From Histomonas meleagridis (taxonomy: Eukaryota; Parabasalia; Tritrichomonadida; Dientamoebidae): a stretch of DNA of 64,000 nt. The stretch lies in NCBI GenBank assembly GCA_020186115.1, contig WSYJ01000099.1, positions 372,001-436,000 of the forward strand, given 5' to 3'. The translations under genes were made by a program, and so were the position numbers. Position 1 is the stretch's first letter; each line of letters opens with the position of its first letter. Under the pieces are notes generated by a model, which saw only the letters and a list, made by a program, of their open reading frames with translations, made no database searches and was not told the DNA's origin. Positions 1-10,006 of the stretch are shown one piece after another.

Positions 1-605
1 TCCCCATCACATATATAATGATATTATATTGTGAAAATTAATTTTTTAAAATACATGTATTAATGAAATTTTTTCACAAATTAAAAAGCTTAATGAAATA
101 GAAAAATTATGTTTTATCTTAAATTTACTCATAAAGTGTTATGAATTGAGTCGTAGACAATGAACATTGTGGAATGCTTTTTATCGCATATTTGACAAAC
201 CGTTACGAATTTGATTAAATTAATAAAGTATTGAAAATGGGTAAAATTTGGAAGGGTAATTTACACGGAAAATAATTTTTGATGAATCTCCAATTTTTGA
301 CTTCTTTTGGCGACCACGTTCCTCTAAATCAATTTAAACCATCGTATATTTGACACAAAAAACACCGCATGCAATATTCAATTAACTGCTCGGAAATTGA
401 TCATTTTCCACACAAAAAAAAAAAACAGCTGATGTTTATAACGATAAGTATTCAATCTTGTTTTCAAACAGGGTATTTATGACTATAAACTTTTTGTGAA
501 CCTATCAGCGGCAAATCTTAAATGACAGCCAATTATCGTATTCAAAAATTGAAAGCATATTTTTTTCTGATGTTTTTACAGGAATTTTTACAGCGTTCAA
601 CGGCC
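1..605. other. AT-rich intergenic region, no gene seen
   Basis: No convincing coding frame or RNA gene on either strand. It contains a run of twelve A near 414-425. The last 20-30 bases belong to the promoter of the following BspA-like gene. Confidence 0.5.
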
Positions 606-628
606 TCATTTTTTATTATTGATTATTG
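586..628 (+). promoter_or_regulatory. Promoter of BspA-like gene: ACG boxes plus initiator
   Basis: AGCGTTCAACGGCC lies just upstream of a TCATTTT initiator (TCA at 606-608). Starting at that A gives a leader of about 20 bases before the ATG at 629. The form matches the trichomonad Inr consensus TCA(C/T)(A/T). Assignment by pattern only. Confidence 0.45.
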
Positions 629-3436
629 ATGAAAAATCTTAATGTTGTTCAACTCATATTTATATTAATTAGTGCTTTATTTATTGTTCACTCGAATGAA
701 GAAATTTATAATGAAGAAACAGAAACGCTTACAATAACAAATGCTAATCAATTTATATCAGAATACTTAAGTTGCAAAGGTAAAGTCAAGTATGTTATCA
801 TTCATAGTGGAGTTGCTAGAATTTCAGATCGTGCTTTTTATGGATGGAACACAATAATTACTGTTGAAATTGGTAATTCAGTTACTGCAATTGGAAATAG
901 CTCTTTTTTATCATGCACAAGTCTAACCACTGTAACTTTTGCTAATGTGCAAACGATCAATGGAAATGCATTTGAATCATGCATATCATTAACTACATTT
1001 ACATTTCCAAGTTCAGTTAGATTAATTGGCATGTGTTCTTTTAAAGGTTGTAACAAACTTTCAGAAATAATAATAGAAGAAGGTGTTAAAACAATTGAAG
1101 AATATGCATTTCAAGGTTGCATTATGCAAAGTATTACAATTCCAACTTCAATAACATCAATAGCATCTCAATCATTTTATAATTGTTATCAACTTCAGGC
1201 AATTAATATTGATGAAGGAAATTCTCATTATTCTAACAATGCTAATGATGGAGTTCTATATAATAAAATGCTTACAAATATTATATGTTATCCGAGAGAT
1301 AAAACAAATACTGCATTCACTGTTCCAAATTCAGTTACTTCAATTGGAAGCTATGCATATCATTCATGTGCTAATTTACTAACAATAACATTTCCCTCTA
1401 ATCTTAAATCAATAGAAAGTTATGCATTTTATTCTTGTTTAAAATTAAATTCATTTACATTTAGCAAATCATTAGAAATACTGGATGACTCTGCATTCGA
1501 ATTATGCATAGCAATCACAACAGTAACAATCCCAAATTCAGTAAATAGAATTGGTAAAGGTGCATTTAATGGTTGTAGTCAACTTTCATCATTAACAATT
1601 GAAGAAGGTGTTCAAACAATTGATGATTCTGCATTTAATTCATGTATATCATTAAAAGAAGTTATAATTCCAAGTTCAATTGATAGAATTGGCAACACTG
1701 CATTTTATAAATGTAATCAAATTTCATCATTAGTTTTAAAAGAAGGAATTGGTAATATTGATCAATGTGCATTTGAATCATGTATATCATTAAAAGAAGT
1801 TACAATTCCAGGAACAGTCAATACAATCAATAATAATGCATTTGTGTTTTGCTCTAATATTGAAACAGTAACAATTGGAGAAGGTGTTAAAGCAATTGGA
1901 GCTTTTGCATTTCAAAGATGTTCTAAATTAAAGTATATAATAATTCCGAAATCAATTACTTCTATTTTATCGAATCCATTTTTAGAATGTACGTCACTTC
2001 AGTATATTAAAGTTGATGATGAAAATTCACATTATTCTAATTATAATGATGATGTTGCTTTATATAGCAAAAATATTAAAAATATTATTTGTTATCCAAT
2101 TAATAATCAAGATAAATCTTTTACTATTCCAAATTCAGTTACTACAATCGGAGATTATGCGTTTCAATCATGTACAAATTTGGTATCAATAATTATCGGG
2201 GAAAATGTTAATATAATCAATAGTTATGCATTTTATAAATGTAGAAATTTGAAATGTATTTATTATCATGGTAAAGCACCACCACAATTTGGAATTTATA
2301 CGTTTTCAGGTGTGTATGTTTCAAATATTATGGTGTTGGAAAGATACAATGGTCAGCCATTTAATCAAATAAGACCTACAACAACAACAATTTCAGGATG
2401 TGATCCAATTTCAACTTATACATTTACAACATCACATACATTTTCTCAATCATATACATATTTTCAAAGTAATCCATTTACACAATCAAATACATTTATA
2501 AAGAGTAAAATATTCACGCAAAGTAATATATTTACTAAAAGCAATCCATTTACTAGAAGTAACACAATGACACAAAGTAATACATTTACTAAAAGTAATC
2601 CGTTTACACAATCAAACACATTCACAAAGAGTAAAATATTCACACAAAGTAATACATTCACTAGAAGTAATGCATTTACCCAATCAAATAAATTTACAAA
2701 AAGTAATATCTTCACAGAAAAAAATCCATTTACACAATCTAATCCTTTCACAGAGAGTGCTCGATTTACTAAATCAAGTGCATTTACTAAAAGTAATGCA
2801 TTCACTCAATCAAACACATTTACTAAAAGTAATATAGTTACTAAATCAAATCCACTATCTCAAATTAATACATTTTCTGAATTAAATACACAGCCAAAAT
2901 CATACATACAATCGAATACAGTATTTACAAAAACATACGAATTTCTAAATGATGTAACATATATTAGTGTATCGACACTTACAGTTTCATTAATGGTTAC
3001 TCATTCTTTATCGATATATGGAATCACACAGACAAATTCAATTACCATTTCTTTCTTTAACTCAACATATGAATACATCACCACAATGTTTATTTATTAT
3101 GAATATACATTCATTGATTACACATTATATTATCTCGTATATTCTAATTTCTTCACTTTTTATAACCAAAACCAAGGAAAAAGCGATGAGAGCAAATTAC
3201 CAATGATCATTGCAATTTGTGCTTCTGTTGCACTTGTGATTATTATATGCGTAATTGCTATTGTTGTCATTCGAAAACATAATAGGAAATCAAATAACGC
3301 TGAAGAACAAGTCGATAGCTTAGATGGCGATTACGGAACTGAGACAGTACGCGACTTCTCGTTGACAGGCCCACAATTTTCTGACTTGAAAGTAGACCCA
3401 TTTGCAGAGGATTTCAACGAAGATGAAACACTATAA
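629..3436 (+). CDS. BspA-like leucine-rich repeat surface membrane protein
   Basis: Type I membrane protein of 935 residues, probably exposed on the cell surface. The first ATG of the frame is at 629; an upstream in-frame TTG is not used here. Residues 1-22 form a signal peptide. About residues 45-560 are tandem LRR_5/TpLRR repeats of roughly 23 residues, with the recurring pattern F-x-x-C-x-x-L-x-x-I-x-I-P-x-S-V-x-x-I. About 585-720 is a Thr/Ser/Asn-rich stalk of (F-T-[KQ]-S-N) repeats, likely a glycosylated spacer. One transmembrane helix lies near 857-881, followed by a cytoplasmic tail of about 54 residues with acidic and aromatic motifs that could be sorting signals. BspA-like proteins are a large expanded trichomonad family implicated in adhesion. 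The ligand is unknown. Confidence 0.88.
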   Translation: MKNLNVVQLIFILISALFIVHSNEEIYNEETETLTITNANQFISEYLSCKGKVKYVIIHSGVARISDRAFYGWNTIITVEIGNSVTAIGNSSFLSCTSLTTVTFANVQTINGNAFESCISLTTFTFPSSVRLIGMCSFKGCNKLSEIIIEEGVKTIEEYAFQGCIMQSITIPTSITSIASQSFYNCYQLQAINIDEGNSHYSNNANDGVLYNKMLTNIICYPRDKTNTAFTVPNSVTSIGSYAYHSCANLLTITFPSNLKSIESYAFYSCLKLNSFTFSKSLEILDDSAFELCIAITTVTIPNSVNRIGKGAFNGCSQLSSLTIEEGVQTIDDSAFNSCISLKEVIIPSSIDRIGNTAFYKCNQISSLVLKEGIGNIDQCAFESCISLKEVTIPGTVNTINNNAFVFCSNIETVTIGEGVKAIGAFAFQRCSKLKYIIIPKSITSILSNPFLECTSLQYIKVDDENSHYSNYNDDVALYSKNIKNIICYPINNQDKSFTIPNSVTTIGDYAFQSCTNLVSIIIGENVNIINSYAFYKCRNLKCIYYHGKAPPQFGIYTFSGVYVSNIMVLERYNGQPFNQIRPTTTTISGCDPISTYTFTTSHTFSQSYTYFQSNPFTQSNTFIKSKIFTQSNIFTKSNPFTRSNTMTQSNTFTKSNPFTQSNTFTKSKIFTQSNTFTRSNAFTQSNKFTKSNIFTEKNPFTQSNPFTESARFTKSSAFTKSNAFTQSNTFTKSNIVTKSNPLSQINTFSELNTQPKSYIQSNTVFTKTYEFLNDVTYISVSTLTVSLMVTHSLSIYGITQTNSITISFFNSTYEYITTMFIYYEYTFIDYTLYYLVYSNFFTFYNQNQGKSDESKLPMIIAICASVALVIIICVIAIVVIRKHNRKSNNAEEQVDSLDGDYGTETVRDFSLTGPQFSDLKVDPFAEDFNEDETL
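2398..2900 (+). repeat. Coding repeat: Thr/Ser/Asn-rich stalk
   Basis: About twenty-five short units encoding variants of N-x-F-T-[KQ]-S, each 15-21 bases, inside the BspA-like gene. The mirror frame on the other strand is an artefact of this repeat. Confidence 0.75.
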
Positions 3437-3717
3437 ATGAAGAAACTATTTGTGAAGCCTTTCCACTTTTGTAGCAAATCAGCAATAAAATGTAAATCCA
3501 TAATATTTTTTTTAACTGGTTTTATTGTTTATAATGAAAATTCAGGAATTGCAATAACTTCAGTTTTTCTAGGTTCGCGTAATATCCAATCAGATATGAA
3601 TATTTTGCATTAGTTTTCAAATAAGTGAGACTGTTTAGCTTAAATGATACAGAAAAAATTATGTGACTAAGTATTCATTCAATTTGAGGGTGCCCTCATA
3701 CGATAGAACGCTCAAAT

Positions 3718-5706
3718 ATGAAACCAAACCCAGAAAAAAAAGCAGAAGAATTAGTATGGGAAAATTCAATGCTTCCTCCTAATCCAGAATATCCTCCTTA
3801 TTTTCGCCCTGTTTCATCTACATTTCCAATATCAAAAGAAGTTGCAAATTCATGTAAAATCCCATTTGGTGTAGTAATTTCACCAGCTCTTATTGCAGAT
3901 CCACCAGTTTCTGATTGTTCGGAAACCACTCTTCTTCGCTGTCCTAAATGTTCATCTTTCATCACCCCTTATTCTGAAGTAACTAAAGGCAACCAAGAAT
4001 GGAAATGTGTATTCTGTGGGTATCGTACTCTTCATCTTCGTGGTGAAATTTATAATCGACCTGAAGTTCAATCATCAGTAGTTGATATAATCACACCAAA
4101 GTCATTTATTCGCAAACCTCATCTTAATCCTTCATTTCTTTTTATATTTGACATATCATATTCATCACTTAAATCCAACTTTGCACAAAATGCAGCAAAG
4201 TCAGTACTTGCATCACTTTCATGTTTAAGTGATGACACATATTTCTCACTTATAACCATTGACAACAATCTCACAATCTATGATATCCAAAAGAATCGCC
4301 GAGTTGTTTTTTCAGAGCTTGACGAAGTTATATTTTCACTTTCGATCTGTAAACTAAAACCATTTCGCGAACGGGTCACAAAATTATTAACAGAAATCCA
4401 AAACATGACATATGAAAATGCCAAAAAAGGGCATTGCTTTGGTAATGCGTTAGAAGCTGCTTCCACTTTACTAAGTCAAACAGGCGGCATCATAATATCA
4501 TTTATATATGGATCACCAACAATTGGTCCATATCAAATTGGCACACGATCAAAAGATGATTTACTTAATGAGCCAAAGTTATTACGTATGAGTCAAACTC
4601 CTGAATCCAAATTTTATCGAGATATATCATATATCTTATCTGAGAACTCTATTTCACATTATTTATTTGCTACATCTGATACATTTATAGATCTCGGAGT
4701 ATTAGGCGTACCATCTGGTATTACAGGAGGCAAATGTAAGTTTTATAAGAACTATTCAACAGAACAATATTCTAAATTACATTTTGATATATATCAAGTT
4801 ATGTCATCGAAATATTTTTATGATGTACAAATCCGAGCTCGAATTAGCGATGGATTTACTATCAAAAGAATTCATGCGAATTGTTCACATAAAGAACATA
4901 ATGCAATTACATTATCATCATTTTCATCAAATGATTCATTTGCTATCGAATTCGATGTCGAACCACATGTAACAAAGAATGTAATATATATACAATTTGT
5001 TGTGTTATTTACAAATGAATTAAAACTACGAAAACTTCGAGTATTAACATTCCCATTACAAATAAGTGATGATCCAAATAAAATACTTTCGAATATTGAC
5101 GAAGCCGTTTTAATAACTCTTTTAGCGAAAAGAAGCGTAATAAAAATGTTAACAAATGGCCCAATGCAAGCAGCTTCTTCATTTGTTGAAGATATAAAGA
5201 AAATTAATTTCTCAAATAGAATCGAAAAGATTTCTTTTGGCTTTTTAAGAAGTAATTTCTTGGCTAGAAAATATCCGAATGGTGTTGATGGCCGATTTTC
5301 GCATATAATTGAAATGAGATCTATTGGTATAATTGATTTGTTATTATATATGTATCCACGATTAATGTGCGTGAATGGAAAAATTTTAAATATTTCGAAT
5401 GATATAATATTAAATGAAAATGTTTTGATTTTACATACAAATGATTTGATTATAATTTGGGGTAAAAATAAAGAAGTTTTATGCGATTTATTAAAATGTG
5501 ATGATAATTTTGATTTGTCTTTAGTAAAAATGAATGAAATAAAATCAGAAGAATTAAATAATATAATCGAAAAATGTATGGAAATTAGTTACCATTGGCT
5601 CCCTGTAAGAGGACTATATGGTGATGATGCTTTAAAGCCATTCTTGTTCGAGGGTAAAATCAATAATGATTTCGATTTCACAAGATGGTTAACAAACTGT
5701 AAATAA
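3718..5706 (+). CDS. SEC24: Sec24-like COPII coat subunit
   Basis: Cargo-binding subunit of the COPII coat on ER exit sites. The protein has 662 residues. An N-terminal segment (about 28-60) resembles the Sec24 stretch that ends in K-x-P-F-G-x-x-I-x-P. A zinc finger follows with Cys75, Cys78, Cys97 and Cys100 in the spacing C-P-K-C / C-V-F-C. The trunk (vWA-like fold, about 135-370), beta-barrel, helical and C-terminal gelsolin-like regions then follow in family order. It is shorter than animal or yeast Sec24 because the long disordered N-terminus is missing. The zinc-finger wording fits Sec24 better than Sec23. The ATG at 3718 is closely preceded by an AACGC box and a TCAAAT sequence. Confidence 0.85.
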   Translation: MKPNPEKKAEELVWENSMLPPNPEYPPYFRPVSSTFPISKEVANSCKIPFGVVISPALIADPPVSDCSETTLLRCPKCSSFITPYSEVTKGNQEWKCVFCGYRTLHLRGEIYNRPEVQSSVVDIITPKSFIRKPHLNPSFLFIFDISYSSLKSNFAQNAAKSVLASLSCLSDDTYFSLITIDNNLTIYDIQKNRRVVFSELDEVIFSLSICKLKPFRERVTKLLTEIQNMTYENAKKGHCFGNALEAASTLLSQTGGIIISFIYGSPTIGPYQIGTRSKDDLLNEPKLLRMSQTPESKFYRDISYILSENSISHYLFATSDTFIDLGVLGVPSGITGGKCKFYKNYSTEQYSKLHFDIYQVMSSKYFYDVQIRARISDGFTIKRIHANCSHKEHNAITLSSFSSNDSFAIEFDVEPHVTKNVIYIQFVVLFTNELKLRKLRVLTFPLQISDDPNKILSNIDEAVLITLLAKRSVIKMLTNGPMQAASSFVEDIKKINFSNRIEKISFGFLRSNFLARKYPNGVDGRFSHIIEMRSIGIIDLLLYMYPRLMCVNGKILNISNDIILNENVLILHTNDLIIIWGKNKEVLCDLLKCDDNFDLSLVKMNEIKSEELNNIIEKCMEISYHWLPVRGLYGDDALKPFLFEGKINNDFDFTRWLTNCK

Positions 5707-5867
5707 ATAAAAAATAGAGTATTTTTATAATTTGAACTTATGATGTTATTAATTGGAAAATCCCTTCACCAAAATTAATATATTAATCTGATTGCATAAA
5801 TTAATAAATATATTTAAAATAAAATTAAATTTTAAAATGAGATAAACATTATCTTCAAAATCTTGGA

Positions 5868-6813
5868 TTTATGTATTGTGATGCCCATTTTAACTGAAAA
5901 ATAAGAGAAATCATTAAATTTAAGAATAATCGATTAAATTCAAGTGGAGTAAAATGACATTTATTTTCATTTTTTTGAAAAACCATTTTCCAAGATATGG
6001 GTCAACATCGAACTATTTTTGTAGGGAATCTCAAATATTCTGTTCCAGAAGAAGAACTTCGTCATGAATTTGAAAAATATGGTGAAATTGAAAAGTGTAT
6101 TATTCCAAAACGACCGAACGGTTCATCATCAGGGCTTGGTATTATTGATTTTTCGAAAGATTCCGAAGCAGAAACAGCACATGATGCGTTAGATCAAACT
6201 GAACTTTTAGGTCGTAAGTGTTATATTACGTATGGTGATGATGAAGTTAATAATAAACCACGTCCACCACGTCGTCGTGATGAAGATTATGAACGAAATT
6301 ATCGTCGTCGTTCACGTTATGATTCATCCGATGAATATGAAGATCGCCGAGATCGTTATGGATATCATAGTCATTATCGTGATAATGATCATTATCGAGA
6401 TAGCTATCGTTATCGAGATAGTTATAGATATCGAGATAGTGATCGAGATCGCTCACGAGATATGATCGATATCGAGACGAAGATCGATATTCATATCGTC
6501 CACGAGATTATGTTAGTTCACGTGATCGTGATCGTGATATTGAACGAGATCGCTATCGAGAAGAACGGAGTCCACGTCGAACATCGCGATATGAAGACTC
6601 AGAATGAAATAATGAAGTAACGAATGCTTCGAAGACTAAAGAAGACTAAAGAAGATTAAAGAAGACATTTGAAAAGCTTTTGGAAGATAGGAAGAAATAA
6701 TGAAATATTTTAGTTGAAGAAATTCAATATTTCATGAGTTTAATAATTGTTATAATGTATATAATAAGATATATCATGTTGTATTTGGTATAAATATAAA
6801 ACAATTGAAATTT
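5868..6813 (+). repeat. Inverted repeat arm 1 (946 bp, RRM gene copy)
   Basis: This segment is almost identical to the reverse complement of 10007-10954. Comparing by eye I see two substitutions and two one-base indels. The match starts about 129 bases before the start codon and continues about 190 bases past the stop, so promoter and 3' flank were copied with the gene. Confidence 0.9.
5997..6620 (+). pseudogene. SR-type RRM protein, copy 1, frameshifted in the RS tail
   Basis: RNA-binding protein with one RRM at residues 5-78 (RNP2 I-F-V-G-N-L; RNP1-like S-G-L-G-I-I-D-F) followed by an Arg/Asp/Ser/Tyr-rich tail, as in SR-type splicing factors. The RRM is intact here. Near 6461 one T is missing compared with copy 2 (GATATG against GATTATG). 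The frame then leaves the RD/RS register and encodes about 50 unrelated residues, ending at 6620; the RS-register stop would be at 6605-6607. A shortened RNA-binding protein may still be made. An initiator-like TTTCATTT lies about 30 bases upstream. The missing base may be real or a sequencing error. Confidence 0.75.
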
Positions 6814-6964
6814 CATACGTTAGATTAAATAATATGAATTGATGCATGAAGAAGATTTTTATTGTACAATAAAAAATAAAATGCGGAAATGATGTTATTT
6901 CACTTCTTGATTTTGCAAAATTAAATTAATTTGTGTTTACAAACAGATTTTATTTAACAATATT
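6621..6964. other. Intergenic, mostly repeat-arm 3' flank
   Basis: Bases 6621-6813 belong to the inverted repeat. The rest is AT-rich and holds the 3' end of the convergent armadillo gene. A short tandem of GAAGACTAAA-like units lies at about 6630-6665. Confidence 0.5.
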
Positions 6965-8404
6965 TCAGCCAAACTCAGGGAAAGCTTCAGACATAATAAC
7001 GTCAATTGGGTTTCGTTCATTCAGAGGTTCAACATCTATTTCCTCCTCTTCGATTTGGTCCAATTCCAACAAAATATTATTTGCTAATTGAGCACATTCA
7101 TCATCAAAATCGGATTCAGCAATCTCAGAAATCACATTCAAACCATTAACATCGTTAAGATTACTCATGAAAAAAGCCTTTTCTTTTGGGTTAGTTTCAA
7201 TCACATATGAGTTCAAAAATCTCAAAATTAATGCCAAAAGTTGTCTGCTAAGTTCTACATCTTCTAACCCAAACATATTTATTACACTCGAAATCAGTCC
7301 AATGAATAGCATTTGCTTAAAATCTTCAGCAGATGCAAAATTTGCAATAAATGAAAGACAATAACCTGCTTGTTTTTTGCATTTAAAGTTACCATGTTGA
7401 ATCTTAGTCTTAAGATTTGATAGTAGTTCATAGTTTCGAAATGTTTCGAAAAGTGTGTTATCAAATTTGATAAGTTCAGAAATAAAAATCATTGATTCAA
7501 TTGATAAATGATCATCATCATGTACAATAAATGGAACTAATATTGTGCCATCAATACAACATACTTGCGTTTGCTGGAAAATAATTTCCAGTAAAGAGAT
7601 AACGTTCCTTTTTGATTCGATTAAACCGTCGTGTTGTAAAATATTTTCAAAGTAAAAACCGTAATTTTGGAACGTTAAAATCGAGTTTTCATCTTTGGTG
7701 TTGACGAGAAAATAAATAAGACTTGTAACTTGATCAGGCCAAACAAAACCAAGGTTTTGGATAATTGAATCAAATGAATTTAGAATTAATTGGGTATCTA
7801 GTGGAAAATTATAATATGATTGGATGAGTTCAAGAAGATTTTTAATAAGTTGTGATTCTGGATCTTGTTCAAATTGGAATTGAATAAGAGATAATACATC
7901 TGGAAGTGGAAATAAATTTAAAACAAAATCTCGTACATTTGGTGATGTATAACAAATGACTTGGATAAGAGAAACATGAACACAAGATTCTTCTGTTGGA
8001 TTTTGATGAATGTATTCAAGCAATACAGGAATAACTTGAGGAACATATTGAGAAGAAATTTCTGGGTTATAAAATCTATAAAATTTCTTTAGTGCTAAAA
8101 TTGCTGCTTTTCTTATAAATGGAGGAACATCTGGTTGAAGAAGTTCTATAACTTTTGAAAAAATCTGAGTTGAACGAAATGAAACATAGTCCGAAATTTT
8201 AATTTTTGATGAATAACTAGCTAGCTGATTTAGTGTTCGGTCAAGTGCAAGTTCATCTTTTTTATCATAAGCATCGCAAAATTTTGATATTATTTCTACA
8301 AAGTGTTCTTCATCTTCTATAAGACTTTTTTCTTCTTGACTTGTTTTAAGAGAATTTTTATTAGAATTTTTTTTCCTAGATTTATAATTTCCCCTTAAAT
8401 TCAT
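6965..8404 (-). CDS. Armadillo-repeat protein, importin-alpha-like
   Basis: Protein of 479 residues made almost wholly of armadillo/HEAT helices (about 80-450). The N-terminus has a short Lys/Arg-rich segment (K-S-R-K-K-N) where importin alpha carries its importin-beta-binding domain, and the tail is acidic. I infer a nuclear import adaptor. The repeats are divergent, and the Trp/Asn ladder that binds nuclear localisation signals is not obvious, so another armadillo role is possible. The upstream region on this strand carries TTAACGTAC and ACGGTTAA boxes about 55-75 bases before the ATG. Confidence 0.6.
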   Translation of the reverse strand: MNLRGNYKSRKKNSNKNSLKTSQEEKSLIEDEEHFVEIISKFCDAYDKKDELALDRTLNQLASYSSKIKISDYVSFRSTQIFSKVIELLQPDVPPFIRKAAILALKKFYRFYNPEISSQYVPQVIPVLLEYIHQNPTEESCVHVSLIQVICYTSPNVRDFVLNLFPLPDVLSLIQFQFEQDPESQLIKNLLELIQSYYNFPLDTQLILNSFDSIIQNLGFVWPDQVTSLIYFLVNTKDENSILTFQNYGFYFENILQHDGLIESKRNVISLLEIIFQQTQVCCIDGTILVPFIVHDDDHLSIESMIFISELIKFDNTLFETFRNYELLSNLKTKIQHGNFKCKKQAGYCLSFIANFASAEDFKQMLFIGLISSVINMFGLEDVELSRQLLALILRFLNSYVIETNPKEKAFFMSNLNDVNGLNVISEIAESDFDDECAQLANNILLELDQIEEEEIDVEPLNERNPIDVIMSEAFPEFG

Positions 8405-8454
8405 TAAAATTTTGATGATGTCATTTTATTTTTTTTATCAATTTTTTTGTCTTT

Positions 8455-8480
8455 TTTAACCGTAATTGTACGTTAAAATA
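8455..8480 (-). promoter_or_regulatory. ACGTT/ACGGTT boxes of the armadillo gene
   Basis: On the minus strand this reads TTTTAACGTACAATTACGG and continues into TTAA, two ACG boxes of the kind seen before many genes here, about 55-75 bases upstream of the start. Confidence 0.45.
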
Positions 8481-8673
8481 ATGAAGTTGGGTTGATATCA
8501 TTTCAAGAGAAAGACAATACATTGTTGTTAAATGAGGTCCACGATCTCAAAAATAAATTTCGAATAATTGTTGAAGATATTGGGTGAATGTTCGGGCTTC
8601 CACAGTCTATTTACAATCTTCAAAAACAATGGAAAGGTTTATGGCGGTTTAAAGTGACAGCAATGTTGAAGGA

Positions 8674-9217
8674 ATGAGCAACAGTTCACCTAATACCATA
8701 TCACGTAAAGTTCTTTTGATAGGAGAATCTGCTCTTAAAGGTGTTTTTTCAGTGGCGTCAACTGAAGAAAATTTTGTTTTCGATGGGAAATTATTGTCAT
8801 CAATTGGTGTTGATATGAAATTCTTCACAAAAACTGTTTTAGAGAAAGATATCAAGTTAACCATTTTTAACGCAGAAAGTTCAGAGAATGCAAAGAACAC
8901 CAACTGTGTATTATATGGGTTGTAATGCAATAATATATTTATACAGTACATCATCTCGAAATACGATGGAAATAAGGAAAGACCATATAGGCCGTGATAT
9001 GGAAAGCGCAAGTCAAATTTTTGGAAACAATAATCCTTTTCTTTACGTTGTTCGCTTAAATGTTGGGGGCAATGAAGAAGTTTCATCTGCAGAAGGAGAA
9101 GAAATTGCACATAAGTGTGGGGCTAAATTTATTGAAGCAACAGTATTCGAGCCAAATACGTGTCGGCATGTTTTGGATGTCATATCAGAAGATTTAGTTG
9201 ACGAATTTCTTAAGTAA
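8674..9217 (+). pseudogene. Degenerate Rab-like small GTPase, frameshifted
   Basis: The first frame (8674-8925) begins with a Rab-type beta-1/P-loop region, K-V-L-L-I-G-E-S-A-L-K-G, but lacks the GKS/T. It keeps a switch-I-like S-I-G-V-D-M-K-F. The switch II WDTAG is replaced by F-N-A-E-S. Near 8910-8925 the frame shifts by one. The second frame carries the beta-4 segment (N-A-I-I-Y-L-Y-S) and the rest of the G fold, ending at 9217 without a prenylatable Cys. Both the nucleotide-binding residues and the reading frame are lost, so this is a decayed Rab paralogue. Confidence 0.7.
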
Positions 9218-9599
9218 CAACAACCAGTAAAAGAAACGAATACAGTACAAAAACAAAGTCAAGAAAAGGAAATTAATCAGGAAAAAAGTCTGTCTAATTC
9301 AGTAAAATTTAAGCGAAAAATATTTTTTAATATAATTTTGTGAAAAACAACTCAAATAAAAGTTAAAACATGTTTTCATGTTATTACTCATTCAATGAAA
9401 TAATACAATAATAAACATAAGTTTAAAGAGATTTTTGTATTTCTTCTGATTTCATTAAGAAAATAACATCAAATTATGCTGTTTCATATTTCCATATTTT
9501 GACATACTATAAGATATTATATGCCACATGATGATTATGTCTTGCTGATATATTTAAACACGTAAATGAAATTTATTATGAATGTATTTGGTTATTCGA

Positions 9600-9862
9600 G
9601 GGTGCAGAAGTTGAGTGCACTCTGTTGAATCATGGAAGTGATAAAAGAATCTATGGGATTTAAACAAAAATGTTTAGATAAACTGTCTATTCGAAACAAT
9701 CCTAATATTGATGTTGTTTGCTTACATGATGATGTTTATGAATTACTTGCCGCCATGTTTTAGATGCCATAACAGAAGATTTAATAAAACAGTTTCATGA
9801 ACAAACAAAAGTTGAGAAAACGAACCCAAATCTAAAAGCTTTTGTTTTATTCAGTAAAATTT
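9600..9862 (+). pseudogene. Second fragment of the degenerate Rab-like gene
   Basis: Translated pieces N-N-P-N-I-D-V-V and H-V-L-D-A-I-T-E-D-L-I resemble the N-N-P-F-L-Y-V-V and H-V-L-D-V-I-S-E-D-L-V segments of the preceding pseudogene. The flanking sequence following both (AGTAAAATTTAA then CGAAAAATATTTTTT, near 9300 and 9853) is also shared. This is an older, more decayed tandem copy about 550 bp downstream. Confidence 0.6.
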
Positions 9863-10006
9863 AATCGAAAAATATTTTTTTTATATAAATATTTTATCAA
9901 ACAATTTATATTTTTTAGCATGATATGAAACAATGCAAAAACAAACAAAAATTTGAACAGTTTTTAAATTTATTTATGTAATTAATAACATGAAACATAA
10001 TAAAAC

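Noticed and set aside
2464..2805. Minus-strand frame of V-N-x-L-L repeats
   Set aside because: Mirror of the Thr/Ser stalk repeat of the BspA-like protein.
8649..9110. Minus-strand 153-codon frame across the Rab-like remnant
   Set aside because: It is the shadow of the plus-strand GTPase-like sequence, which has clear family similarity.
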